This document shows, in pieces, positions 16,895-27,002 of a stretch of DNA of 64,000 nucleotides; within the stretch, counting starts at the first letter, position 1; each line of letters begins with the position of its first letter. Where the stretch lies: positions 124,001 through 188,000 of the forward strand of contig NZ_BOPB01000007.1 in the NCBI RefSeq assembly GCF_016863535.1, in the 5' to 3' direction. Origin of the DNA: Micromonospora lutea. Its GTDB lineage: Bacteria; Actinomycetota; Actinomycetes; Mycobacteriales; Micromonosporaceae. Position numbers and translations under genes: made by a program. Below the pieces are notes generated by a model, which saw only the letters and a program-made list of their open reading frames with translations, was not told the DNA's origin and searched no databases.

Positions 16895-17859
16895 CGCGTA
16901 CTCCTCTCGTCGCCGGAGCGGACCTGCACGTGGTCCGGCTCCAGGGTCAGCCTCACCCGGTCCCGCAGGGCCAACGCATCGACGAAGCCCGCCGGCAGCT
17001 GCATCCGTCCGGCCCGGTCCAGCACCGCGTACTCCTCGGTGACCAGTTCCTCGACGCCGTCGGCACCGACCCGCGCGGTGCGGTGCACCTCCGAGGCGGT
17101 GCGGCCGTCACGGATCGCGACCGTACGCCGAACCTGGGTGGCGACCTGCGGGTCGTGGGTCACCACCACCACGGTCACCCCCAGCTCGGCGTTGATGGTG
17201 CGCAGCGCGGCGAAGACCTCCCCGGCCGTCGCCTCGTCCAGTTCACCGGTCGGCTCGTCGGCGAAGAGCACCTCCGGGTCGTTGGCCACCGCCACCGCGA
17301 CGGCGCAGCGTTGCTGCTCGCCGCCGCTGAGCTGCCCCGGCCGACGGTCCGCGCAGTAGCCGACGCCGACCATCTCCAGCAGCTCCGCCGCCCGCCGCCG
17401 CGCGGCCCGGCCACCCCGGCGCGACAGCCGCATCGGCAGTTCCACGTTCTCCCGCGCGGTCAGGTACGGCAACAGGTTGCGTCCGGTCTGCTGCCACACG
17501 AACCCGACGGTGTGCCGCCGGTACCGCAGCCGCCTGGCCGCCGACATGGTCAGCAGGTCGTAGCCGGCCACCCGGGCGATACCCGCGGTCGGCGTGTCCA
17601 ACCCGGACAGGATGTTCAACACCGTCGACTTGCCGGACCCCGACGCACCCACGATGGCCAGCAGCTCACCACGGTCGACCACCAGGTCGAGGCCCTGCAA
17701 CGCGACGACCTCCACACCCTCGCTGGTGAAGATGCGCACCAGGCCGTCGCAGACGATGTGCCCGCGCAGGCGGTCGACCCCGCCGGCCCGGGCGGCCGCC
17801 CGTTCCGCCGCACGCCGCTGCAACGTTGCCAGGTCCGGAACATCCGGCACCACCGTCAT
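16891..17859 (-). CDS. ABC transporter ATP-binding protein with a C-terminal AbrB/SpoVT-like tail
   Basis: 322 residues. Residues about 35-255 are a MacB-type ATPase: GASGSGKST, LSGGEQQR, LFADEPTGELDE and an H-loop in VVVTHDP. The C-terminal about 50 residues (YAVLDRAGRMQLPAGFVDAL, then RDRVRLTLEPDHV) look like a swapped-hairpin AbrB/SpoVT domain, normally a DNA-binding or oligomerisation module. It overlaps both neighbours by four bases, so it is made with the permeases. Two different ATPases in one operon suggest a heterodimer. Confidence 0.92.
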   Translation of the reverse strand: MTVVPDVPDLATLQRRAAERAAARAGGVDRLRGHIVCDGLVRIFTSEGVEVVALQGLDLVVDRGELLAIVGASGSGKSTVLNILSGLDTPTAGIARVAGYDLLTMSAARRLRYRRHTVGFVWQQTGRNLLPYLTARENVELPMRLSRRGGRAARRRAAELLEMVGVGYCADRRPGQLSGGEQQRCAVAVAVANDPEVLFADEPTGELDEATAGEVFAALRTINAELGVTVVVVTHDPQVATQVRRTVAIRDGRTASEVHRTARVGADGVEELVTEEYAVLDRAGRMQLPAGFVDALALRDRVRLTLEPDHVQVRSGDERSTR

Positions 17860-20537
17860 GGGTTCTCCTCTCCCAACCGCAGCACCTCACCGAGGCGCAT
17901 CCGTCGGTTCATCAGGTTCTCCACCGCCAACCCGGTCACCAGGCCCACCACCACCAGCCCCAGCACCGAGGCCAGGACCAGCGGATCCAGGTGCTCGCGG
18001 ATCGGCACACCGGGCGCGAACGCGGACAACCCGAGGGTGGATCCCAGGATCCGGGGCAGGGTCGCACCCACCGCCGCCCCCGCCAGGGCCGCGACCAGGA
18101 CCAACGGCACCAACTCGTACACCAGCAGTCGTCGGCCACGCCCGGCGGACAGGCCCAGGGTCCGCAACCGGGACAGCATCCGACCCCGATCGGCGGCACC
18201 GGCGGCCACCGCGAACCCGACGGCCAGCACGGCCAGCGCGGTGCCTCCGGCGGCGCCGGCGGTGAACGCCAGAGTCAGCACGTCGTTGGCCCCGGTACGG
18301 TCCAGTTCCTCGCGGTACGCCCGCCAGGTCTGCACCGACGCCGGCAGCTGCGTGCGCGTCACCTGCACGCCGAGCACCTCGGACTGCCGCTGCCGCTGCG
18401 CGTCGTCGGCCACCCTCAGCAGGTGCGCCTCGTCGATGTCGTCACCGGCGACCAGATAGCGGTTCGGGATGATCGGCGTGTACTCGTACTCGGGCAGCGC
18501 CTGCCACGGCAGCACCACGAACCGCTCGGTGCCCAGCCCCAGGCCCGGGAAGGCGTCGGCCACCCCGGCGACCCGGAACTCGTACAACCTGCTCTGCACG
18601 TCGACGGCGGCCCGGTCGCCGAGCCCCTCGGCCACCGCCGGGGACACCACCGCCGGTACCGGCCCGTCGTCGCGGGCGGCCGACAACAGCGCCGCCGGCA
18701 CGTCCACGTCGACGCCGCTGTGCGCCACCACCTCGGCGAAGGCGGGGGCGTCCACCACCAGTACCCGTACCGTGCCGAGCTGCCGCGACGGCGTCGCCGC
18801 GTCCGGCACCAGCCGCCGGTTCGAGTCCACCCGCACCCGGGCCAGCGCCGTCACCCCGGGCGTGCGCGCCAACGCGTCCTCCGCGTCGGGGGAGAAGGTG
18901 TACCCGGTCAGCCAGGCGTCCGCCGGCACCGTCAACGTGGCCCCCCGGTCCCGGGCCGCGTCGACGGCGGTGGTGACCACCCCGCCGAAGACCCCGGTGC
19001 TGACCGCGACGATCAACACCGCCAGCGGCCCCAACGCCACCGGCGCACCCCGTCCGGCACGGGCGACGCCGAGGAACAGCGACGCACCGCGGGCCCGCGC
19101 GGCGAGCCGACCGGCCAGCCGCAGCGGCCACGGCAACAGTCGTACGGCCACCAGCGCGGCGGCCACCGCGACCAGCACCGGCACCGAACTGAGGTACACG
19201 TCGACACCGGCGTCCGGGTCGAGGCCACGGCGGCGCAGCAGCACCACCCCGAGCCCGGCCAGCACCAGCACGCCCGCCTCGACGGTCAGCCGCCGGGCCG
19301 ACGGGCGCCGCCAGGCGACATCGGCGCGTCCGCTGACCACGCCGACCCGCCGCTGCGAGTGCATCGCCAGCACCGGCACCACCGCGGTGGTGAGCACCGC
19401 CAGCGCCACCACCAGCCACGGAAACGCCCCCTGGCGGCCCGGCACCTGGCTGCCGACGAGCCAACCGATCAGCACCGCGACCGGCTGCACGGGCGCGGAC
19501 TCGGCCAGGGACCGTAGCCCGATGGCGGGCAGAGCGGCGCCCCGGGCCCGCAGCAACGCGAACTCGTCGCGTCGCCGCAGCACCGTCAACCGGGCCGCCA
19601 GCAGGATCAAGCCGAGCAGGCTGGCGAGAAGACCCGCCTGCACGACGGCGAGCAGCGCCTGTACGGCGTGCAGCTGCGCCGCGAACCGCGACAGCGCACT
19701 GTCCAGCGACGTCTGCACGGTCGCCCCCGAGTGCCACGACATGCGGCGCGTCTCGGCCACCGCCGCCGTCACCGACTCCAGCGTCGCCGTGGTCAGCCGC
19801 CGCTCGTCGAAGCGGTACCGCCAGCCGCTGACGGCGGCTACGCCAGTGCCGGCGGAGACCACGTCCACACCGATCCAGTCGGTCACCCCGGCCACGATGT
19901 ACGGCTCACCGTCCAGCACCGGGATCACCGGCTCCAGGGCGTGCCCCAGGTCGTCCCAGACCGGGTCACCGGCGTCGCGCGGTTCGAACACCCCGACGAT
20001 CCGCGCGGGTGCCTGACCGTCCCGCCCGGCGAAGGACAACCGCTGGCTGGCGCGCAACGACAGCGTCTCGGCCACCGCCTGGGACACGACCACCTCGGCC
20101 GGGCCACCCGGACGGGTGCGCGGCCAACGGCCGGCAATCAGCTCGGCTGCCTCGATGACACCGGTCTGGGCACGCAGGCCGAACACCTTCCGCGCGCCGC
20201 CGTCCATCGGCGGCGCGTCGCCGCTGGCGAGCAGGTGTTCCTCGTCCAACGATGCCGCGTACCAGCGGCGATCCACCAGGTCCGGCAGCGGCGACGGCAA
20301 CTCGGCGGCGTACCGGTCCAGGTCGGCCTGCCCGGTCTCGGCCGGCGCGGGCCGCTCCACGGCCAGCGACACGTCACGCACCAGATGCGGCAGCCGGGCC
20401 ACGTCGGCACGCAGCCCCCGGTCGGCGTACTCGCCGGTCAGCCGGGGCGCGGCGGTCAGCAGCAGCGCCGCGACCAGTCCCAGCACCGCCAGCAGGCCCA
20501 GCTGAACGCCGTACGCCCTGATCCGCCTCACGCTCAC
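17856..20537 (-). CDS. FtsX-like ABC permease (893 residues)
   Basis: A large permease: N-terminal membrane helix (about 10-30), a long extracytoplasmic domain (about 35-290), then two FtsX blocks of membrane helices. One block is at about 295-400, containing LTVLRRRDEFALLRARGAA. The other is at the C terminus (about 750-880), containing GRMLSRLRTLGLSAGRGRR and ending NRRMRLGEVLRLGEE. The LLRARGA element is typical of the coupling region of these permeases. GTG start at 20537, 55 bases after the upstream permease stop; four-base overlap with the ATPase downstream. Substrate unknown. Confidence 0.92.
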   Translation of the reverse strand: MSVRRIRAYGVQLGLLAVLGLVAALLLTAAPRLTGEYADRGLRADVARLPHLVRDVSLAVERPAPAETGQADLDRYAAELPSPLPDLVDRRWYAASLDEEHLLASGDAPPMDGGARKVFGLRAQTGVIEAAELIAGRWPRTRPGGPAEVVVSQAVAETLSLRASQRLSFAGRDGQAPARIVGVFEPRDAGDPVWDDLGHALEPVIPVLDGEPYIVAGVTDWIGVDVVSAGTGVAAVSGWRYRFDERRLTTATLESVTAAVAETRRMSWHSGATVQTSLDSALSRFAAQLHAVQALLAVVQAGLLASLLGLILLAARLTVLRRRDEFALLRARGAALPAIGLRSLAESAPVQPVAVLIGWLVGSQVPGRQGAFPWLVVALAVLTTAVVPVLAMHSQRRVGVVSGRADVAWRRPSARRLTVEAGVLVLAGLGVVLLRRRGLDPDAGVDVYLSSVPVLVAVAAALVAVRLLPWPLRLAGRLAARARGASLFLGVARAGRGAPVALGPLAVLIVAVSTGVFGGVVTTAVDAARDRGATLTVPADAWLTGYTFSPDAEDALARTPGVTALARVRVDSNRRLVPDAATPSRQLGTVRVLVVDAPAFAEVVAHSGVDVDVPAALLSAARDDGPVPAVVSPAVAEGLGDRAAVDVQSRLYEFRVAGVADAFPGLGLGTERFVVLPWQALPEYEYTPIIPNRYLVAGDDIDEAHLLRVADDAQRQRQSEVLGVQVTRTQLPASVQTWRAYREELDRTGANDVLTLAFTAGAAGGTALAVLAVGFAVAAGAADRGRMLSRLRTLGLSAGRGRRLLVYELVPLVLVAALAGAAVGATLPRILGSTLGLSAFAPGVPIREHLDPLVLASVLGLVVVGLVTGLAVENLMNRRMRLGEVLRLGEENP

Positions 20538-20592
20538 CGGACCGGCCTTTCGTTCGCGGCTGCGACATCCCGTCTCGCTGCGCTGGTCGCGT

Positions 20593-23500
20593 TCACTGGT
20601 CCTCCCCGGCGCGCAGCTGTGCGGCGGTGAGCCGTCGCCGCACGCTGACCGACGCCGCGGCGCTGAACGCCAGGGCCAACGCCAGCAGTCCGACGCCGGT
20701 GACCAGCACCGGCGGCCAGTCGACGCTCAGCAACGGTGGGGGGTCAGGACGGTCCGCCGACGCGGTCAGGATGACCAGCGGAGCCATCGTCGCCGCCACG
20801 CCGATTCCCACGGCCAGCCCCACCAGCACACCCATGCCGGCGAGGAACGACTGCTCGGCCAGCAACGACCGGGCCACCAGGCGGTGACCCGCACCGAGCG
20901 TGTGCAGCACCGCCAGTTCCCTGGCCCGACGCCGGGCCGTCGCGCTGACGTCCACGGCCACACCCACCGCGGCCAGCAGCACCGCGGCGAGAGCGGCGAC
21001 GAAGAGCGCACCACGGGCACCCACCCCGAACGGGTCGCGGGCCAACTCGTCGGCGACGTCCTGACGATCCAGCACGGTCAGCTCACCGAGCGCGGCGGCG
21101 GCGCCGGCCACCTGTGCCGCCGCGCCGGGCTGGGCGGCGACCCACCACTCCTGGGGCGCGCGGACGATGCCACGCTCGTGGAACAGCCGGGTCCGCAACG
21201 ACGGCAGGTCGACCAGCAACGCGGCGTCCGTCACGTCGCCGGGCAGGGCTGCCACCCGGTCCACCAGGACGACGTCGACCTCGGCGCCACCGAGGAACAG
21301 TCGGGTCTGCGCCCCGACGTCGACGTGCAGCAGGTCCAGCGCCGCGCCGGTGGCGACCACCGGCACCCGGTTCGGGTCGGCCGCCGTGGTGACGGCCAGT
21401 TGCACGGGGGTGTCCCGGGCGTACCAGCCCACCGATATGTCCCGTTCGTAGCGGCCGGCCAGGGTGGTGCCGGAAACCGTCGACGCGGTGGCGGTACCGG
21501 CCCGGTCGACCAGCTGCCAGGGGCCGGCCAGCTCCACCGGGGTGCCGTTGGTCGAGTCCGGGCTGGCCCGCAGGTTCGACAACCGCCAGTCGAGGCTCAG
21601 CTGGGCGGCGGCGACGGTGTCGGTGGTGAAGCCGGCCAGCCGCCACGGCTCGTCGCCGGTCGGCAGCTCGACGGAGAACCGCAGCGGCTCGCCGTCCCAG
21701 CCGGTGGTGCCCAGGGTCAGCCGGTGATGTTCCCCCCGGGCGTCGGTGAGCACCACGTCGTGGCGGATGCGCATGCCGTTGTCGACGTCGCTGCGGGTAC
21801 GCAGTTGGCCGGTCAGTCGCCGGGTGCCCGCCGGCAGCAGCGTCTCCGGTGCCTGCGCCCGCGCGTCGGCGAGGCCGCCGAGCAGCCGGTCGGTGGAGCC
21901 GCCGGCCAGGTCGGGGCGCAGCCGCAGCACCGCGGTCGCGGCCTCGGCGTCCATCGCCAGCATGGTGGCCGATTCCACGCCGGAGCCCAGCCGCACCGGC
22001 TCCCGCCAGACCGGTAGCACCGATCCGACTCCCGGCAGGTCGGCGAGCTGGTCGGCGCGGTCGTCGGGGGTGGTGCCCTTGACCTCGGTCAGGCGCAGGT
22101 CGGCGCCGACCCGGTGGGCGGCCTGGTCGTCGAGGGACCGTTGCGACGTTCCGGCGAGGGACCAGGCGAGGGTGCCGACCGCCACGGCGAGGGCGAGCAG
22201 CAGCACCGGGCCGGCGTGCGGGCGCCGCCCGGCCTGCCAGGTGCCGAGCATGACGGCGGTCCACGACCTGCGGTCCAGCCAGCGTTCCGCCAACCGGACC
22301 AGCGGCGGCAGCAGCCGCAGCGCGAGCACCGCGCCGGCCAGCACACCGAGCGTCGGCGCGGCTGCCAGCAGCGGATCGACGCCCAGTTCGCCGCCCCGGG
22401 ACCGGGCCAGCGGAGACGAGTACCGGCTGAGCTGGTACCAGCTCAGCAGGGCCAGTCCGACGAGCAGGATGTCCATACCGGCCCGCTGCACCATGCCACG
22501 TCGGCTCGGGCGGGAGCGGCTGGCCAGCTCGGCGACGTAGTCGTCGCCCCGGCGCAGGCTCGGGCCGATCATCGCCACCGCGCAACCGGCGGCGGCGAGC
22601 CCGGTCACCAGCCATACCATCGAGTCGGTGGACGCCTCCGGACGGAACGACACGGCGGCGAGTCCGGGTAACCGGCCGGCCAGCCTCAGCAACTCCGCGA
22701 CGAGCGGTGGGGCGAGGAGCACGGCAGGCAGGACGACCAGGGTGGCCTCCCGGGCGGTCAGCCCGGCCACCTGCCAACGGGCCGCGCCCCGGGCCCGCAG
22801 CAGCGCGGTCTCACCTCGCCGGTGCTCGGTGAGCAGGATCGCCACGAGCAGCAGCGCGTACCCACCGAGCACCACCACCAGCAGCATCGGGGTGACCAGG
22901 GCGGACCGGCCGACGAGGGTGGCCTGCTGCAGGCGGTGCACCAGGGCCACCAGGTCGCTGGTGACCACCGCCGACTCGCCGAGGCCGGCATCGGCCGCGG
23001 TGCTCGTGGTGATCCGGCCCGCGGCGGTGCCGAGCCGGTCCAGAGCGGTCGGGCCGACGCCGGCCAGGTCGGGTTCGACCAGCCAGCCGGCGGAGGCGTT
23101 GGCCAGGAAGTGCGTGACGAAGTCGTCCCGGGACACCGTCATCGGGCCGTAGGTGGCTGCCTGCGGCAGCGAACCGGTCGTCGTCTCCGGCGCCAGCCGC
23201 CAGTACGCGGCATCCGGGTCGACGGGAGCGAACACACCCGTCACGACGACCTCGGTGACCCGCCCGCTGAGCCCGTCGGTGATCGGGATGCGGTCGCCGA
23301 CACCCACCCGCAACGTCGTCGCCGCGACCTCGGCGATCGCGGTCTGCACCGGACTCGCCCCGGTCTGCGGCCACGCCCCGGAGACCAACCGGGCGTGCGC
23401 GGGCAGATCGTCGAGGAACATCACCGACGCGTAGGTGGCGCCGCTGCGGTCGGCGGCGGCGTCGCCGGTGTCGCCGCGCAGCTGCCGACCGGCCGCGTAC

Positions 23501-23847
23501 CCGGCGGTGCTGACCCGGGCCGGAAGACCGGCCAGGTCGGCGGCGACCCGTTCCCGCAACGCGCTGTCGTGTTGCCGCAGCGCCTCGTCGGTGCGTCCGG
23601 CGGAAGCGCGCACCAGGATCGACCGTTCCTCGGCGGTGGCCGCGGCCAGCACGTTGCGGGTGCCGGAGTCGACGACGTCGCGGTTGTACGCCGCCAGGCC
23701 GGTGAGCGCCACGGTGGCCACCAGAGCCACCCCGGCGGCGGCCAGCAGCAGGCCCTTCGTGGCGCGGGCACGCCGCAACGCGAACCTCATTCGTCCTGTA
23801 CCCCCGCCGGTTCGCGGGCCGGTGCGGCCCCTGGTTGCTTCCGTCAT
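20593..23847 (-). CDS. FtsX-like ABC permease (1084 residues)
   Basis: First gene of the operon. An N-terminal anchor (RATKGLLLAAAGVALVATVA) is followed by an extracytoplasmic domain (about 45-300), then FtsX-type helices around 310-420 with HRRGETALLRARGAARW, a second large external domain, and a terminal helix block (about 960-1070) with RRRARELAVLHTLGAGHRL. It pairs with the 893-residue permease as a likely heterodimer. ATG 23847 is used; ATG 23790 (MRFALRRARAT) is a credible alternative. The family includes lipoprotein-handling and antimicrobial-peptide transporters; which applies is not visible. Confidence 0.9.
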   Translation of the reverse strand: MTEATRGRTGPRTGGGTGRMRFALRRARATKGLLLAAAGVALVATVALTGLAAYNRDVVDSGTRNVLAAATAEERSILVRASAGRTDEALRQHDSALRERVAADLAGLPARVSTAGYAAGRQLRGDTGDAAADRSGATYASVMFLDDLPAHARLVSGAWPQTGASPVQTAIAEVAATTLRVGVGDRIPITDGLSGRVTEVVVTGVFAPVDPDAAYWRLAPETTTGSLPQAATYGPMTVSRDDFVTHFLANASAGWLVEPDLAGVGPTALDRLGTAAGRITTSTAADAGLGESAVVTSDLVALVHRLQQATLVGRSALVTPMLLVVVLGGYALLLVAILLTEHRRGETALLRARGAARWQVAGLTAREATLVVLPAVLLAPPLVAELLRLAGRLPGLAAVSFRPEASTDSMVWLVTGLAAAGCAVAMIGPSLRRGDDYVAELASRSRPSRRGMVQRAGMDILLVGLALLSWYQLSRYSSPLARSRGGELGVDPLLAAAPTLGVLAGAVLALRLLPPLVRLAERWLDRRSWTAVMLGTWQAGRRPHAGPVLLLALAVAVGTLAWSLAGTSQRSLDDQAAHRVGADLRLTEVKGTTPDDRADQLADLPGVGSVLPVWREPVRLGSGVESATMLAMDAEAATAVLRLRPDLAGGSTDRLLGGLADARAQAPETLLPAGTRRLTGQLRTRSDVDNGMRIRHDVVLTDARGEHHRLTLGTTGWDGEPLRFSVELPTGDEPWRLAGFTTDTVAAAQLSLDWRLSNLRASPDSTNGTPVELAGPWQLVDRAGTATASTVSGTTLAGRYERDISVGWYARDTPVQLAVTTAADPNRVPVVATGAALDLLHVDVGAQTRLFLGGAEVDVVLVDRVAALPGDVTDAALLVDLPSLRTRLFHERGIVRAPQEWWVAAQPGAAAQVAGAAAALGELTVLDRQDVADELARDPFGVGARGALFVAALAAVLLAAVGVAVDVSATARRRARELAVLHTLGAGHRLVARSLLAEQSFLAGMGVLVGLAVGIGVAATMAPLVILTASADRPDPPPLLSVDWPPVLVTGVGLLALALAFSAAASVSVRRRLTAAQLRAGEDQ

Positions 23848-23915
23848 GCATCAGAAGGGGCCGGCACCGGGGAAAGGTTCGCCTGGTGATCGTTCCGTTA
23901 TTCAGTTCGGTGTGT

Positions 23916-24647
23916 TCAGCCGCCGGGCCGGGCGCTGCGCGGGCCGAGGTCACCGGCGCGGTGGTGCCGCCGGCAGAGCACCTGGTAACGCACGTCGGCG
24001 GTGTCGACCGTGTCGCCGATGACGACCTGTGCGCCCTCGCGAGCCACCTGCCCGTCGGCGACGCGGGCGTTGAGCAGGCCCTCGCGGCCGCACCAGCAGA
24101 GCACCTCGACCTGGATCCGGGCGACCGAGTCGGCGAGTTCGAACAGCCGCTGCGCCGCGGGGAACAGGTGGGAGCGGAAGTCGGTGGCCAGGCCGAAGGC
24201 GTACACGTCGACGTCGTAGCTGTCGACCAGGTCGGCCATCTGCTCGACGTGCTCGACCGCGTAGAAGCTGGCCTCGTCACAGATCAGGTAGTCCACGCGC
24301 ACCCCGTCGGCCCAGGCGTCGCGTACCAGCGTGCGCAGGTCGAGCGAGTCGGTCACCTCGATCGCCTCGTGGGCCAGCCCGATGCGGGTGGTCACCTGCG
24401 GGCCGAGCGACCGGTCGATGCGGGTGGTGACCAGTCCCCGGCGTCCCTGCCGGGCATGGTTGTGGTTCATCTGCAGCGCCATCGTGGACTTGCCGCAGTC
24501 CATCGGCCCCCAGTAGAACCGCAGCGCGGCGGCGTGCGCGGGGCGTCCGTCGACACCTCGGGCGGCGACGCACCCGGCCGGGTTGTCGCCCTCACCGGGC
24601 AGCGGCGTGCGGGCCAGGCAGGTCGGTACGGCGTCGTCGGTCGTCAC
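23916..24647 (-). CDS. tdk: Thymidine kinase (type II)
   Basis: 243 residues. P-loop YWGPMDCGKSTMALQ, the VTTRID segment, Walker-B-like YLICDEASFY, and zinc cysteines in EVLCWCGREG and VLCRRHH are the bacterial Tdk set. It phosphorylates thymidine with ATP for salvage of pyrimidine deoxynucleosides in the cytosol. GTG at 24645-24647 gives an N-terminal extension of about 40 residues before the P-loop region, longer than usual; no better start exists downstream. A 68-base gap separates it from the permease start. Confidence 0.92.
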   Translation of the reverse strand: MTTDDAVPTCLARTPLPGEGDNPAGCVAARGVDGRPAHAAALRFYWGPMDCGKSTMALQMNHNHARQGRRGLVTTRIDRSLGPQVTTRIGLAHEAIEVTDSLDLRTLVRDAWADGVRVDYLICDEASFYAVEHVEQMADLVDSYDVDVYAFGLATDFRSHLFPAAQRLFELADSVARIQVEVLCWCGREGLLNARVADGQVAREGAQVVIGDTVDTADVRYQVLCRRHHRAGDLGPRSARPGG

Positions 24648-24727
24648 GGACCGGCAGCCTAGTGCGCGGTGCCCGCCGTACGCGCGGCTGGCCCGCCGCT
24701 GGTGTCGATCATCGCACCGGTGACGGG

Positions 24728-26122
24728 TCAGAGCACCCGGGGCGGGGTGTTGCCGGCGGCGATGATGGCCCGTCGCATCGGCACCGCCAGCAGCAGCAGG
24801 AAGCCGACCACGAAGAAGATCAGCAAGGAGACCAGGCCGACCCGGTAGGAGTTGGTGAGCTGGAACACCAGGCCGAACGCCAGCGGGCCGAGCCAACTGG
24901 TGCCCTTGTCGCTGATCTCGTAGAAGCCGTAGTACTCGCCTTCCTTGCCGGTCGGGATCAACTGGCTGAACAGTGACCGGCTCAGCGCCTGGCTGCCGCC
25001 CAGGACCAGACCGATGGCCGCGCCGAGCACCATGAACGGCAGTGGCGCCTCGGCCGGCAGCCGGAACGCCGCGACGATCACCCCGGTCCACAACACCAGG
25101 CTGAGCAGGACCGTCTTCCAGGCTCCGATCCGCCCGGCCAGGGCGCCCAGCCCCAGCGCGCCCCCGAAGGCCAGGAACTGCACCAGCAGGATCGTCACGA
25201 TCAGGGTGCTCTGGCCCAGCCGCAGTTCCTCGGTGCCGTACTGGCTGGCCAGGGTGATGACGGTCTGGATGCCGTCGTTGTAGACCAGGAACGCCAGCAG
25301 GAAGAACAGCGTCAGCGGGTACGCCTTGATCTCCCGCAGGGTGCGGCCGAGTTGCCGGAACCCGTCGGTGAGCACGTTGCCCCGGCCACCGGCGGCCAGC
25401 GCGGCGGCGGTCGGGTGCTCCCGCAGCCACCGCAGCGGCACCAGGGTGAACGCCGCCCACCACAGCCCGGCCGAGACGATGGACCAGCGGGCCAGATCCA
25501 GGGTGCGTTCGGCGGTGCCGTTGTCGAACGACTGCACCGCGACGAGGTTCAACGCCAGCAGCAGGCCGCCGCCCAGGTAGCCCAGCGCCCAACCCCGGCT
25601 GGAGATGGCGTCACGCTCGTCCGGCCCGCCCAGTTGCGGCAGGAACGAGTTGTACACCACGATCGCCGCCCCGAAGCTGATGTTGGCGATCATGAACAGC
25701 GCGCCACCGAGCAGGTACCGGTCGCCGGTGACGAAGAGCATCCCGATGGTCGCGCCGGCACCGGTGAACGCCGCGGCGGCCAGTAGCCGCTTCTTGTGCA
25801 GTGTCCGGTCGGCGATCGCGCCGACCACCGGCAGCACGAAGACCGTCAGCAACACCGACAGTGAGATCAGGTACGGGTAGTAGGAGCCGGCGGCGACCTT
25901 GATGCCCAGCGGGTACACGTACCCGACGCACTCGTCCGCGCCGAGTTCGCACCCGGCGGCCACCTTGGCCACGCTGGTCAGGAAGGGCCCGAGGAAGACG
26001 GTGATGACGGTGGTCTGGAAGGCCGAGTTGGCCCAGTCGTAGAAGTACCAGCCGGTGCGCTCGCGGCGGGTGCTTCTCGGTGGTGGAACGTCCTGCGCCG
26101 CCGGGGTGACCGTCTCGGCCAT
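24728..26122 (-). CDS. MFS transporter, UMF1 (Atg22-like) family
   Basis: 464 residues with about 12 membrane helices. The family signature TGWYFYDWANSAFQTTVITVF is at residues 23-43, and RDAISSRGWALGYLGGGLLL lies in the middle, as in UMF1 proteins. Possibly an amino-acid or small-solute exporter by analogy with vacuolar Atg22. Leftward, with 20 bases between its ATG and the stop of the upstream glycerophosphodiesterase gene, so the two are probably cotranscribed. Confidence 0.93.
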   Translation of the reverse strand: MAETVTPAAQDVPPPRSTRRERTGWYFYDWANSAFQTTVITVFLGPFLTSVAKVAAGCELGADECVGYVYPLGIKVAAGSYYPYLISLSVLLTVFVLPVVGAIADRTLHKKRLLAAAAFTGAGATIGMLFVTGDRYLLGGALFMIANISFGAAIVVYNSFLPQLGGPDERDAISSRGWALGYLGGGLLLALNLVAVQSFDNGTAERTLDLARWSIVSAGLWWAAFTLVPLRWLREHPTAAALAAGGRGNVLTDGFRQLGRTLREIKAYPLTLFFLLAFLVYNDGIQTVITLASQYGTEELRLGQSTLIVTILLVQFLAFGGALGLGALAGRIGAWKTVLLSLVLWTGVIVAAFRLPAEAPLPFMVLGAAIGLVLGGSQALSRSLFSQLIPTGKEGEYYGFYEISDKGTSWLGPLAFGLVFQLTNSYRVGLVSLLIFFVVGFLLLLAVPMRRAIIAAGNTPPRVL

Positions 26123-26142
26123 GGGATCCTCCGCCCAGGTGT

Positions 26143-26913
26143 TCAGGCGGCCCAGTGGCCGCGGCTGCGGTAGACGTCGCGCAGCACGCCGACGTGGTCG
26201 GTCATGATGCCATCAACCCCAAGATCAAGTAACTCGTGCATCTCGGTGGGTTCGTCGATCGTCCAGACGTGCACCTGTAGGCCGAGGCGGTGAGCCATCC
26301 GCAGGAAGCGACGATCGACCACCGGCACCCGCCCGTAGCGCACCGGCACCTGCGCGGCCACCACCGACGGCGGCAGCCGCAGCGGTCGACCGGTCCACGA
26401 GGCCCACCGCAGTCGGGCCACCCCCCGCATCCCGAGGCTGGTGGCGACCCGCCCGCCGGTCAGCGCCCGCAGTCGGGTCAGCCGGGTGTCGCTGAACGAG
26501 GCCAGCAGCACCCGGTGGGCGGCGCCGGCCCGGTCGATCGTGGTCACCGTGGGCGTCACGCCACGGTCGGACTTGACATCGATGTTGAACCGCACCTGTG
26601 GCCATGCGCCGAGCACCTCGTCCAGCCGGGGCACCACGGCGGAGCCGCCGACCCGCACCGTGGCCAGATCCGCCCAGCGCATCGCACCCACCCGACCACG
26701 TTCCCCGGTGACCCGCTCCAGGGTCTCGTCGTGAAACACCACGGCCACCCCGTCGACGGTGCCGTGCACGTCGGTCTCGACGTACCGGTAGCCCAACGCG
26801 ACCGCCCGGGCGAAGGCGGCGGCGGTGTTCTCGTCGCCGTCGGCGGCACCACCCCGATGGGCGAAGGCCAGCGGGGCGGGCGAGTCGAGGTAGGGGTGCA
26901 CGGTCGGTGACAC
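26143..26913 (-). CDS. Glycerophosphodiester phosphodiesterase
   Basis: About 256 residues. GDPD hallmarks: AFAHRGGAADGDENTAAAF at the N terminus, then YVETDVHGTVDGVAVVFHDE with the metal/catalytic acidic residues and His. Near the C terminus are HVWTIDEPTEM and GVDGIMTDH. It hydrolyses glycerophosphodiesters to glycerol-3-phosphate plus alcohol. No signal peptide, so cytosolic. GTG 26913 places the motif at the usual distance; longer in-frame starts up to 27132 overlap the divergent promoter region. Confidence 0.92.
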   Translation of the reverse strand: MSPTVHPYLDSPAPLAFAHRGGAADGDENTAAAFARAVALGYRYVETDVHGTVDGVAVVFHDETLERVTGERGRVGAMRWADLATVRVGGSAVVPRLDEVLGAWPQVRFNIDVKSDRGVTPTVTTIDRAGAAHRVLLASFSDTRLTRLRALTGGRVATSLGMRGVARLRWASWTGRPLRLPPSVVAAQVPVRYGRVPVVDRRFLRMAHRLGLQVHVWTIDEPTEMHELLDLGVDGIMTDHVGVLRDVYRSRGHWAA

Positions 26914-27002
26914 GCCGGGCAGTATGCCTGCCCCGGGTGGCCTCCGGGTAGCCGACCGGAGACGAGCCGGCATCGACCCGTCGCCATCGGTAACTGCCGG
27001 AT

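Noticed and set aside
18818..18828. GGTTCGAGTCC, a tRNA T-loop-like string
   Set aside because: Inside the 893-residue permease gene, with no acceptor, D or anticodon stems around it.
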